Source: an uncultured Solobacterium sp.
Lineage (GTDB): Bacteria > Bacillota_I > Bacilli_A > Erysipelotrichales > Erysipelotrichaceae
Assembly: GCA_905194705.1 (NCBI GenBank)
Contig: CAJJTI010000088.1
Coordinates: forward strand, 1-7,743
Length of the DNA stretch: 7,743 nt
Direction of reading: 5' to 3'
The translations under genes were made by a program, and so were the position numbers. How positions within the stretch are numbered: position 1 is the stretch's first letter; each line of letters begins with the position of its first letter. Under the pieces are notes generated by a model. That model saw nothing but the letters and a program-made list of their open reading frames with translations. It did not search any database and had not been told where the DNA came from. Shown here piece after piece: positions 1-5,585 of this stretch.

Positions 1-277
1 TGGCGGGCAAACGAAAAATGTAGAAACGCCATTAGGTAAAGTATTGTATGGTCATGGCAATACATATAATGGTGGTCAAGAAGGCTTTATCAATGACTCT
101 GTTATTGCAACTTATATGCATGGACCATTATTACCAAAAAATCCAATTATTGCGGATATTCTAATTAAAAGAGCTTTAAAGAAAAAGTATGGTGAAGTCT
201 CTTTAAAAGAGCTTGATGATACTTTAGAAAATAAAGCTAGAGAAGTAATGTTAAATCGTTTGATTCATTCAAAGTAA
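1..277 (+). CDS. gatD: GatD-like glutamine amidotransferase subunit of lipid II isoglutaminyl synthase (3' end only)
   Basis: The frame is open from the left edge (first full codon at base 2) to TAA at 275-277, so about 91 C-terminal residues are visible. The stretch ATYMHGPLLPKNP, followed by an AD-x-L-(I/L) helix, is the C-terminal signature of the GatD/CobB-CobQ class of glutamine amidotransferases; its His (codon at 119-121) corresponds to the catalytic histidine of the triad. The upstream GHGN and GxEG pieces also fit GatD. In known systems GatD releases ammonia from glutamine in the cytoplasm, and MurT uses it to amidate the D-glutamate of lipid II, which matters for wall cross-linking. 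The nucleophilic cysteine and the usual murT neighbour would lie off the left edge. CobQ-type amidotransferases are the alternative, but the PLLPKNP run favours GatD. The next gene starts 13 bp downstream, so co-transcription is likely. Confidence 0.8.
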   Translation, partial: GGQTKNVETPLGKVLYGHGNTYNGGQEGFINDSVIATYMHGPLLPKNPIIADILIKRALKKKYGEVSLKELDDTLENKAREVMLNRLIHSK

Positions 278-290
278 AAGGAGAGAGATT

Positions 291-683
291 ATGTGTGTAT
301 TTTGTAGTATTGTAGATCATACTATTCCAAGCAGAGTAGTATATGAAGATGATGATGTATTAGCTATTCTGGACATTAATCCACTAAGCAAAGGTCATAC
401 AATTGTTATGCCTAAAAAGCATGTAACTTGTTTTTTAGAATCAGATTATGAAACAGTATCTAAAGTAATGAAGGTTACTCATGAGTTAGCAAAAAAAATT
501 ACAGCTAATTTAAACGCAGATGGCTGTAATGTTGTTACTAATTGCAGAGAAGCAGCTGGACAATCTGTAGATCATATGCATTTCCATATTATTCCTAGAT
601 ACAAAGGTGATAATGCCGTTGTATTCAACCAAACTGAAGAAAAACTGGATCTTGATGAAGTTTTAAAAGAGATGAAGGGTTAA
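291..683 (+). CDS. HIT family nucleotide hydrolase/binding protein (HinT-like)
   Basis: This 130-residue protein has the length and layout of bacterial HIT (histidine triad) proteins. It carries the triad HMHFHIIPR at residues 95-103, with His97 and His99 in the H-x-H-x-H core; the histidine before the last one is the nucleophile in characterised members. The N-terminal Cys2-x-x-Cys5 pair, together with His44 of the PKKH motif and a triad-region His, matches the zinc site of the zinc-binding HIT subgroup such as Bacillus Hit. Family members hydrolyse purine nucleoside phosphoramidates or related adenylylated compounds in the cytoplasm; the substrate here cannot be told from sequence. An AAGGAGAG ribosome binding site at 279-286 fixes the ATG. 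The gene sits between gatD and the NifX-like gene, 13 bp and 3 bp away, so it is probably part of one transcript. Confidence 0.93.
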   Translation: MCVFCSIVDHTIPSRVVYEDDDVLAILDINPLSKGHTIVMPKKHVTCFLESDYETVSKVMKVTHELAKKITANLNADGCNVVTNCREAAGQSVDHMHFHIIPRYKGDNAVVFNQTEEKLDLDEVLKEMKG

Positions 684-686
684 AAA

Positions 687-1034
687 ATGAAGATTGTAGT
701 TCCTTATGATAATGGAATGGTATTTGGTCATTTCGGACAAACGAAACAATTTAAGGTATACCTAGCGGAAGATAGTAAAGTAATTAGTTCCAGACTAGTT
801 TTAGCTGATCCAATGGGTCATCAAGCTCTAGGAAAGCAAATTGTTAATATGAACGCTGATGTAGTTATTTGTGGTGGTTTAGGTAAACCAATGTTAGAAA
901 TATTAAAAAGTGGCAATTTAGAAGTATGTTCTGGAGTTTCTATGGAAGCTGATAAAGCAGTTGAAAAATATTTACTTGGAACATTAAATTATTCTAAAGA
1001 TGCTCAACTTTGTAACTGCAGTCACGAACACTAA
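687..1034 (+). CDS. NifX/NifB-like dinitrogenase iron-molybdenum cofactor family protein
   Basis: This small 115-residue protein starts MKIVVPYDNG, followed by GHFGQTKQF (residues 14-22) and a central ADVVICGGLG (57-66). These are hallmarks of the MTH1175/NifX/NifB C-terminal fold, an RNase H-like domain found in proteins that carry FeMo-cofactor precursors and in many orphan proteins of non-diazotrophs. The tail, CNCSHEH (109-115), is rich in Cys and His and could bind a metal; Cys62 and Cys81 lie in the core. No nitrogenase gene is visible, so a role in nitrogen fixation is not implied; binding or moving an iron-sulfur or other metal centre is an inference. The start lies 3 bp after the hit stop codon, with an AAGGG ribosome binding site inside the hit 3' end (675-679). 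A terminator follows 25 bp downstream, so this is the last gene of its operon. Confidence 0.82.
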   Translation: MKIVVPYDNGMVFGHFGQTKQFKVYLAEDSKVISSRLVLADPMGHQALGKQIVNMNADVVICGGLGKPMLEILKSGNLEVCSGVSMEADKAVEKYLLGTLNYSKDAQLCNCSHEH

Positions 1035-1059
1035 TCAAAAATCATAAAAAATAATCGCT

Positions 1060-1086
1060 AAAAGGTGCAAGAAATTGCATCTTTTT
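1060..1086 (+). terminator. Rho-independent terminator after the NifX-like gene
   Basis: An 11-bp stem (AAAAGGTGCAA at 1060-1070 with TTGCATCTTTT at 1075-1085, one G-T pair) closes a GAAA tetraloop (1071-1074). The descending arm ends in a run of five T. It lies 25 bp past the stop of the last gene of the gatD-hit operon and separates it from the MATE gene. Confidence 0.85.
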
Positions 1087-1125
1087 AAGTGAAAAAGAAT
1101 GTCCATTTATGTTAATTATATGTAA

Positions 1126-1131
1126 TACAAT
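1126..1131 (+). promoter_or_regulatory. Candidate -10 box for the MATE gene
   Basis: TACAAT at 1126-1131 matches the sigma-A -10 consensus at five of six positions and lies 31 bp before the MATE start codon. I see no convincing -35 box at 16-18 bp upstream, so the assignment is tentative. Some promoter must lie between the terminator ending at 1086 and the start at 1163. The palindromic AATATT-AA-AATATT at 1129-1142 overlaps it and could be an operator, though in such AT-rich DNA it may be chance. Confidence 0.35.
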
Positions 1132-1162
1132 ATTAAAATATTAATAATAAAAGGGGGATTAA

Positions 1163-2515
1163 ATGGAATTAGTAGATGAACAATATAAAAAAATGACAGA
1201 AACTCCTGTTACAAAATTAATATTGATGTTAGGTATACCAACAATTATCAGTATGCTCGTTACCAATATTTATAACATGGCGGATACATATTTTGTAGGT
1301 ACACTTGGTACCAGTGCTTCTGGTGCTACAGGAATCGTATTTGGTTTAATGTCAGTTTTACAGGCTTTTGGATTCATGTTTGGTCATGGTGCTGGATCTA
1401 ATATTTCTAGAAAATTAGGTGGTCACGATATTGAAAGTGCAAGAGTTTATGCTTCAACAAGTTTTTTTGGATCAATATTTGCTGGTTTAGTCATCATGAT
1501 TATTGGTTTAGTATTTATGGATCCAGTGATGTATTTATTTGGTAGTACGGATACAATTCTTCCATATGCTAGAACTTATGCTTTATATATATTAATTGCA
1601 GGTCCTGCTCTAACTTCATCTTGTGTAATGAATAATATTCTCCGCTATGAAGGAAAAGCATTTTATGCAATGCTTGGATTAACATCTGGTGGCATATTAA
1701 ATATATTCTTGGATGCTTTGTTTGTTCAGAAATTAAACATTGGTATTGCTGGAGCAGGACTTGCAACGGCTGTGTCACAATATATCAGCTGGGGAATTTT
1801 ATTATTACCGTATCTTCAAGGAAAGACACAAAGTCAGTTTCATTTCAAATATATTACAAAAGATATTCATGTATTTAATTCAATCGTTTCTGTCGGCAGT
1901 CCTTCTTTAGCAAGACAAGGTTTAAATTCTATCAGTACGATGGTATTAAATTCATGTGCAGGTGTTTATGGAGACTCAGCTATTGCGGCTATTTCTATTG
2001 TAAATAGAATATGTAATTTCTTATTTTGTGTAGCAACAGGGATTGGACAGGGATTTCAACCAGTCAGTGCATTCAACTATGGTGCAGGGATATACAGCAG
2101 GGTAAAAAAAGGATTTAAAGCAACATTTATTATGGGATTAATTGTAATGATTGCTTTAGGAGTATTTGGTTATACAAACGCAACTACACTTGTTAGAATA
2201 TTTAGAGATGATATTGAAGTAATTCAAATTGGTGAAAAAGCATTAAGATATCAATGTATTGGATTATGGTTAATGCCATTAACCTTATATGGAAATATGT
2301 TATTCCAGTCAATTGGTAAAGCAAAAACAGCCTTGTTTCTAGCTTGTTTAAGAAGTGGATTTGTTTTAATACCAGTATTATTTATTACAACACATTTCTT
2401 TGGAATATTTGGCTTAGAAATAGCACAGGCAATATCAGAAGTATTATCTTCATTAATTACAATTCCATTTATTGTAATATTCTTAAAAAACTTGCCAGTA
2501 GATGCAAAACGCTAA
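1163..2515 (+). CDS. MATE family multidrug/toxin efflux transporter
   Basis: At 450 residues this is a full-length MATE transporter, a 12-helix inner-membrane antiporter that normally uses a sodium or proton gradient to export organic cations, drugs or metabolites. Long hydrophobic segments fill the protein and it has two MatE halves, roughly residues 16-180 and 240-400. Visible family motifs are NMADTYFVG near the first helix, GHGAGSNISRKLGG after the second, and GIGQGFQPVSAFNYGA at 293-308 in the second half, the position where the family carries its conserved Q-P-x-x-x-N-Y-G-A. The substrate cannot be inferred; members of this NorM/DinF-like group are often labelled multidrug exporters without proof. 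AAGGGGG at 1151-1157 serves as ribosome binding site. The gene stands alone between two terminators, with no adjacent regulator gene. Start and length both look normal. Confidence 0.95.
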   Translation: MELVDEQYKKMTETPVTKLILMLGIPTIISMLVTNIYNMADTYFVGTLGTSASGATGIVFGLMSVLQAFGFMFGHGAGSNISRKLGGHDIESARVYASTSFFGSIFAGLVIMIIGLVFMDPVMYLFGSTDTILPYARTYALYILIAGPALTSSCVMNNILRYEGKAFYAMLGLTSGGILNIFLDALFVQKLNIGIAGAGLATAVSQYISWGILLLPYLQGKTQSQFHFKYITKDIHVFNSIVSVGSPSLARQGLNSISTMVLNSCAGVYGDSAIAAISIVNRICNFLFCVATGIGQGFQPVSAFNYGAGIYSRVKKGFKATFIMGLIVMIALGVFGYTNATTLVRIFRDDIEVIQIGEKALRYQCIGLWLMPLTLYGNMLFQSIGKAKTALFLACLRSGFVLIPVLFITTHFFGIFGLEIAQAISEVLSSLITIPFIVIFLKNLPVDAKR

Positions 2516-2533
2516 TTAATTGATATATTTACG

Positions 2534-2567
2534 ACAAAAAGATGGAGAGATTTCTTCATCTTTTTGT
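2534..2567 (+). terminator. Strong Rho-independent terminator after the MATE gene, possibly bidirectional
   Basis: A 15-bp stem pairs 2534-2548 with 2553-2567 (one G-T pair) around a four-base loop. The outer arms ACAAAAAG and CTTTTTGT supply a T run on both strands, so it could stop transcription from either direction. It lies 18 bp past the MATE stop codon, between convergent genes. Confidence 0.88.
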
Positions 2568-2572
2568 TTCAT

Positions 2573-2600
2573 AAAAAAAGGAACAGTGATTAGCTGTTCC
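2573..2600 (-). terminator. Rho-independent terminator of the minus-strand foldase operon
   Basis: Read on the minus strand, GGAACAG (2600-2594) pairs with CTGTTCC (2586-2580) across a seven-base loop, followed directly by seven T (2579-2573). It lies 20 bp past the stop codon of the lipoprotein gene. On the plus strand no T run follows the hairpin, so it is directional. Confidence 0.9.
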
Positions 2601-2620
2601 TAGTAAGTATGATTTAGATT

Positions 2621-3493
2621 TTATTTAGATTGAACTAATGCTTCTGGATTATTTTCTTCAAGAGCATTGTATAAGTTGATATCATAAACAGTGAAGTTAT
2701 ATTTTTTGAAGAAATATGTGATTGCATCTTTCTTTACTGCATCAGTACTGCTGATACTGCTCTTGAATTCATCTTTGAAATTATTTGCATCTGTTTCATC
2801 AACATGAATCAAGTAAGTTGTTCCACTTGATGAACTATTTACTTTAGCCCAACCATCATCTGGTTTATTACTTCTGATAACGGCAAGAGCTTCTGCATCA
2901 TAACTTGTTGAGTTAATTGTTACGATTTCTGAATCTCCAGATTTGTTGCTGTCATAATTTTTAGCAGCTTCAGCAGCAGATAAACTGCCATCTTTTAATG
3001 CAGATAAGGCATTATCAGCTTTATCTTCTTCAGAGAAGGATAAGATAGTAGCTTTAACTGGTGTATATTCAAGAACTAAAGCATCGTATTCTTCATCAAT
3101 ATATTTGTTTGTTAATTCAGCAGTTTGAAGACTTGTAATATATGTATCTTTATAATCATCTTCAGTCATGTTATTTGAATCAAGCATAGAAGTAAATTGA
3201 TCGCCATAGTAGTTTTTATACATTTCTACAATGCTGTCTGCTTGTTCTTTCATTTCATCAGTAATTTCGATTTCGTTATTAGCGATGATATGTTTTGCAT
3301 CTGTAACAGCTTGTGTATAGCCATAACTTGCAAATAGAGTAGAATATACTTCACCTTTAGTAATAGCAGTCTTGCCAACTTTCATTACAACAGTTGATTT
3401 ATCCTTTAAACTTGCTGTAGCATCTGAACATCCTGTAATTGTTGATAAAGCTAACAAAGAAGATGCTAATAAAACGATATTTTTATTTTTCAT
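2621..3493 (-). CDS. PrsA/SurA-like lipoprotein with diverged parvulin-type domain
   Basis: This 290-residue protein has a lipoprotein signal peptide: basic MKNKN, a hydrophobic stretch and the lipobox I-T-G-Cys22, so it should be lipidated and held on the outer face of the membrane. After the cysteine comes a SurA/PrsA-type N-terminal region (about 35-140; VMKVGKTAITKGEVYS is typical). The segment at about 146-232 has the spacing of a parvulin domain: VKATILSFS, then KADNALSALKDG, and finally TTYLIHVDE. However, the usual A-S-H-I-L-V and G-G-x-L-G motifs are gone, so prolyl isomerase activity is doubtful. It may act as a holdase-type chaperone or assist its neighbour; this is inference. The stop codon of the upstream anchored foldase lies within this gene's TAAGGAG ribosome binding site, so the two are probably co-translated. 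Its own terminator follows. Confidence 0.82.
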   Translation of the reverse strand: MKNKNIVLLASSLLALSTITGCSDATASLKDKSTVVMKVGKTAITKGEVYSTLFASYGYTQAVTDAKHIIANNEIEITDEMKEQADSIVEMYKNYYGDQFTSMLDSNNMTEDDYKDTYITSLQTAELTNKYIDEEYDALVLEYTPVKATILSFSEEDKADNALSALKDGSLSAAEAAKNYDSNKSGDSEIVTINSTSYDAEALAVIRSNKPDDGWAKVNSSSSGTTYLIHVDETDANNFKDEFKSSISSTDAVKKDAITYFFKKYNFTVYDINLYNALEENNPEALVQSK

Positions 3494-3501
3494 GTTCTTT
3501 T

Positions 3502-3510
3502 TTCTCCTTA
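3502..3510 (-). promoter_or_regulatory. Ribosome binding site overlapping the upstream stop codon
   Basis: On the minus strand TAAGGAGAA (3510-3502) contains the TAA stop of the anchored foldase gene (3510-3508) and the AAGGAG that serves the lipoprotein gene, ten bases before its ATG. The overlap suggests translational coupling of the two products. Confidence 0.8.
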
Positions 3511-4566
3511 CTCATCAATTCCATAATAGGATTTTAATGCTTTTTCAAGCTCTGTATTACCGTTAAAGTCCATACCTAATTCTTCTGCTTTAGCAAAGAC
3601 TGCTTTAGGTGTAATTGTTGAATCACTTGAAACTAAACTTTCATATGGATCAACTTTTTCTGTAATTGTTTCAACTGTTGGACTAGGTGTTGCATTTGGA
3701 TCTGCAGTTGCTTCTGGTGTAGCTGTTGCTTTTGGTGTATTTACAAATGTTTCTAATGTGTCAGCTGTTGAAGCGTTACATTTAATTCTGAAATAACCGA
3801 AGTTTGAAGAATATACCCAATCACTGATTTCACCTTCATTTAGCTTTAATGAAGCTTCTAAGAATGAACTATCTAAATTAGAAGTGTTTACATCGATTGT
3901 ACCAAGCTCGCCACCACTAGAAGCAGTACTTGTATCTTCTGAGTAGTTAGCAGCAATAGTAGCGAAATCTTCACCAGCAGCTAAAGCATCATTAACTTTT
4001 TGCATACGACTTTCTTCGTCTTTGTTTGGTGTTGCTGTTTTTTCACTGTCTTCACTGAATTTAACTAAGATATAAGAAATATTTCTGATTTGTAGTTCAT
4101 CAAAGTGTTCTTTTGCATAGTCTTTAGATACAGATAATAACTTCTGATAATCAATTAGATATTGTTTTAAATCGTCATATCCATTTGTATATCCTAATGC
4201 TTTTAATGTAGATCCTAATACTTCTTTATAAGTAGAAGGGTATTGATACATGTAGTTTTGTTCAATAATAGGACCTTGTGAATTTGCATAAGTCTTCATT
4301 TCTGTAGTAGTTTCAACGCTTTGGTCTAAAACTGCTCTTTGGAATAATGAAGCAACAGTACTGATTCCACCGCTCTTGTATAAACTGTCATAGAATTCAC
4401 TAGTTGTTACATCTTCATTGTTAACAGAGTAAACTACATCTTCTCCATTAACATTTTTGCCCTTTAACTTTCCTTTGTTTGTGTCATATATGTAGAATAC
4501 GCTCATTGACGCAAATGCTACTGTCAATAAGCACACAAACCAATTTTTTTTCAAAAATGTGCTCAT
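3508..4566 (-). CDS. Membrane-anchored PrsA/SurA-like protein with PpiC (parvulin) domain
   Basis: The 352-residue protein begins with two lysines and a hydrophobic segment at about 8-27 without a lipobox, so it is probably an uncleaved signal anchor with the rest outside the cell. A SurA-like N-terminal region follows (about 45-155; VVYSVNNEDVTTSEFYDSLY). A clear parvulin domain spans 160-265: RNISYILVKF, AAGEDFATIAANYSED, SSGGELG (217-222), LKLNEGEISDWV and SNFGYFRIK. Parvulins catalyse cis-trans isomerisation of peptidyl-prolyl bonds, and PrsA relatives help secreted proteins fold. Two histidines conserved in the active site are replaced here: Tyr165 stands in the S-H-I-L-V motif and Phe259 in G-Y-H-I-I-K. 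A Thr/Pro/Ala-rich linker (278-300) leads to a C-terminal tail. AAGGAGG at 4577-4571 fixes the ATG. It is first in a two-gene operon, divergent from sufC. Confidence 0.88.
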   Translation of the reverse strand: MSTFLKKNWFVCLLTVAFASMSVFYIYDTNKGKLKGKNVNGEDVVYSVNNEDVTTSEFYDSLYKSGGISTVASLFQRAVLDQSVETTTEMKTYANSQGPIIEQNYMYQYPSTYKEVLGSTLKALGYTNGYDDLKQYLIDYQKLLSVSKDYAKEHFDELQIRNISYILVKFSEDSEKTATPNKDEESRMQKVNDALAAGEDFATIAANYSEDTSTASSGGELGTIDVNTSNLDSSFLEASLKLNEGEISDWVYSSNFGYFRIKCNASTADTLETFVNTPKATATPEATADPNATPSPTVETITEKVDPYESLVSSDSTITPKAVFAKAEELGMDFNGNTELEKALKSYYGIDE

Positions 4567-4591
4567 AAAGCCTCCTTAAAAACGCTTAGTT

Positions 4592-4620
4592 ATTATATGA
4601 TATCAAGAGTGTTTATGCAA
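4592..4620 (-). promoter_or_regulatory. Sigma-A-type promoter of the foldase operon
   Basis: On the minus strand TTGCAT (4620-4615) and a perfect TATAAT (4597-4592) are separated by 17 bases. Transcription would start near 4585, giving a leader of about 19 nt that contains the AAGGAGG ribosome binding site (4577-4571). This is the best promoter match in the window. Confidence 0.8.
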
Positions 4621-4638
4621 TTTAAGTATGTATTTCTA

Positions 4639-4660
4639 ATCTGAATTTTATCTGAATTTT
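4639..4660. repeat. Perfect tandem 11-bp direct repeat
   Basis: ATCTGAATTTT occurs twice back to back, at 4639-4649 and 4650-4660. The period of 11 bp is close to one helical turn, so a protein could bind both copies on the same face. The repeat lies between the divergent foldase and suf promoters, directly before a TACAAT -10-like box at 4663-4668. A regulator site is an inference; replication slippage is the plain alternative. Confidence 0.75.
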
Positions 4661-4668
4661 GATACAAT
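4660..4668 (+). promoter_or_regulatory. Possible upstream suf promoter (extended -10)
   Basis: TG-A-TACAAT forms an extended -10 box (TG at 4660-4661, hexamer 4663-4668). CTGAAT at 4641-4646, inside the tandem repeat, is a weak -35 with a 16-bp spacer. If used, it would give sufC a leader of roughly 80 nt. It is weaker than the TATAAT-based promoter downstream. Confidence 0.4.
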
Positions 4669-4704
4669 TATAGTCAGGTGTCGTTTTAGAGAAATCATAT
4701 TTAT

Positions 4705-4720
4705 CAATATTTTATTATTG
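4705..4720. repeat. Short inverted repeat upstream of the suf -10 box
   Basis: CAATA (4705-4709) and TATTG (4716-4720) form a 5-bp inverted repeat with a 6-bp spacer. It covers the place where a -35 box would sit for the -10 at 4727-4732. It might be a repressor or activator site for suf, but arms this short in AT-rich DNA are weak evidence. Confidence 0.25.
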
Positions 4721-4723
4721 TTG

Positions 4724-4732
4724 TGCTATAAT
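4724..4732 (+). promoter_or_regulatory. Extended -10 promoter of the suf operon
   Basis: TG-C-TATAAT is a perfect extended -10 element (TG 4724-4725, hexamer 4727-4732). The -35 is poor (TCAATA at 4704-4709, 17-bp spacer), as is usual for promoters that rely on the TG motif. The predicted start near 4739 lies only about 16 nt before the sufC ATG, so the transcript would begin almost at the ribosome binding site. Confidence 0.65.
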
Positions 4733-4741
4733 CACGCTGTT

Positions 4742-4748
4742 GAAGGAG
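4742..4748 (+). promoter_or_regulatory. sufC ribosome binding site deciding the start
   Basis: GAAGGAG lies six bases before ATG at 4755. An in-frame TTG at 4740 would overlap this site and leave no ribosome binding site of its own, so ATG 4755 is chosen; the protein then starts MKELVIKDLHV, the usual SufC beginning. Confidence 0.88.
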
Positions 4749-4754
4749 CTTTAT

Positions 4755-5582
4755 ATGAAAGAATTAGTAATAAAAGATCTTCATGTTTCCGTAGAAGATA
4801 AAGAAATATTAAAAGGTGTAAGTTTAACCGTTGGAGAAGGTGAAACACATGCACTTATGGGTCCAAATGGTAATGGTAAATCAACATTACTTGCGGCGAT
4901 AATGGGTAACCCAAAATATACTGTTACAAGTGGTTCTATCACTTATGACGGCAAAGATTTATTAAGTATGCCAGTTAATGAAAGAAGTATTGCTGGTGTA
5001 TTTTTAGCGATGCAATATCCACAAGAAATTCCAGGTGTAACAAATAGTGATTTCTTACGTGCAGCGATGAATGTTCGTAGAGAAAATCCTGTATCTTTAT
5101 TTACTTTCATTAAATCAATGGAAAAAACAATTGATGATTTACAAATGAAAGAAGATTTAGCACACCGTTTCTTAAACGAAGGTTTTTCAGGTGGTGAAAA
5201 GAAGAGAAATGAAGTTGTACAGATGGAAATGCTAAAACCATCTTTATCAATGTTAGATGAAATCGATTCAGGACTAGATGTAGATGCAATGCATATTGTT
5301 GCTGGAGCCGTGAATAAATTACAAAAAGAAACAAATATGAGTATGATTATTGTTTCTCACTATGACCGTTTCTTCGAATTAATTGAACCATCAAAGACAC
5401 ATGTTCTTATTGATGGAAAGATTGTTCTTGAAGGAGATGGAGAATTAGCAAAGAAGATTGATAGAGAAGGATATGACTGGATTTATAAAGAATATGATTT
5501 AGCTCCAGCACAAAAAGAAGAAGCAAAACGTCCTGTATCAATTGGTACTTGTGCAGTTCGTACAGTAACAACGGGGAAATAA
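4755..5582 (+). CDS. sufC: Fe-S cluster assembly ATPase SufC
   Basis: SufC is the cytoplasmic ABC-type ATPase of the SUF system; it binds SufB and SufD and drives the shape change needed to build iron-sulfur clusters. The 275-residue product shows the full ATPase set: Walker A GPNGNGKST (36-44), the Q-loop region at AMQYPQEIPG, the signature GFSGGEKKR (143-151), Walker B with the D-loop MLDEIDSGLDVDA (166-178), and the switch His202 in VSHYDR. The QYPxEIPGV and SGGEKKRNE patterns are SufC-specific and distinguish it from transport ATPases. Compared with the usual roughly 250-260 residues it has a tail of about 26 residues (250-275) containing Cys266. It is the first gene of the operon, with sufD 3 bp downstream. 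The open frame extends to a TTG at 4740, but ATG 4755 has the better-placed ribosome binding site. Confidence 0.97.
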   Translation: MKELVIKDLHVSVEDKEILKGVSLTVGEGETHALMGPNGNGKSTLLAAIMGNPKYTVTSGSITYDGKDLLSMPVNERSIAGVFLAMQYPQEIPGVTNSDFLRAAMNVRRENPVSLFTFIKSMEKTIDDLQMKEDLAHRFLNEGFSGGEKKRNEVVQMEMLKPSLSMLDEIDSGLDVDAMHIVAGAVNKLQKETNMSMIIVSHYDRFFELIEPSKTHVLIDGKIVLEGDGELAKKIDREGYDWIYKEYDLAPAQKEEAKRPVSIGTCAVRTVTTGK

Positions 5583-5585
5583 AGT

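Noticed and set aside
1569..1778. Minus-strand open frame of 69 codons within the MATE gene
   Set aside because: It lies wholly inside a clear transporter gene, has no family resemblance and no ribosome binding site I can see.
2516..2620. Hairpins between the MATE and foldase genes as a mobile element end or a small RNA
   Set aside because: Each hairpin with its T run is explained as a terminator of one of the two convergent genes.
3372..3566. Plus-strand open frame of 64 codons across the junction of the two foldase genes
   Set aside because: It is antisense to the signal peptide region, whose hydrophobic codons give a hydrophobic shadow; no supporting signals.
4740..4754. Alternative TTG start for sufC adding five residues
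   Set aside because: The TTG overlaps the GAAGGAG ribosome binding site and has none of its own; ATG 4755 is ideally spaced and gives the usual SufC N-terminus.
4567..4754. Possible riboswitch or T-box leader upstream of sufC
   Set aside because: I find no extended stem structure or terminator/antiterminator pair, and the best promoter leaves a leader of only about 16 nt.
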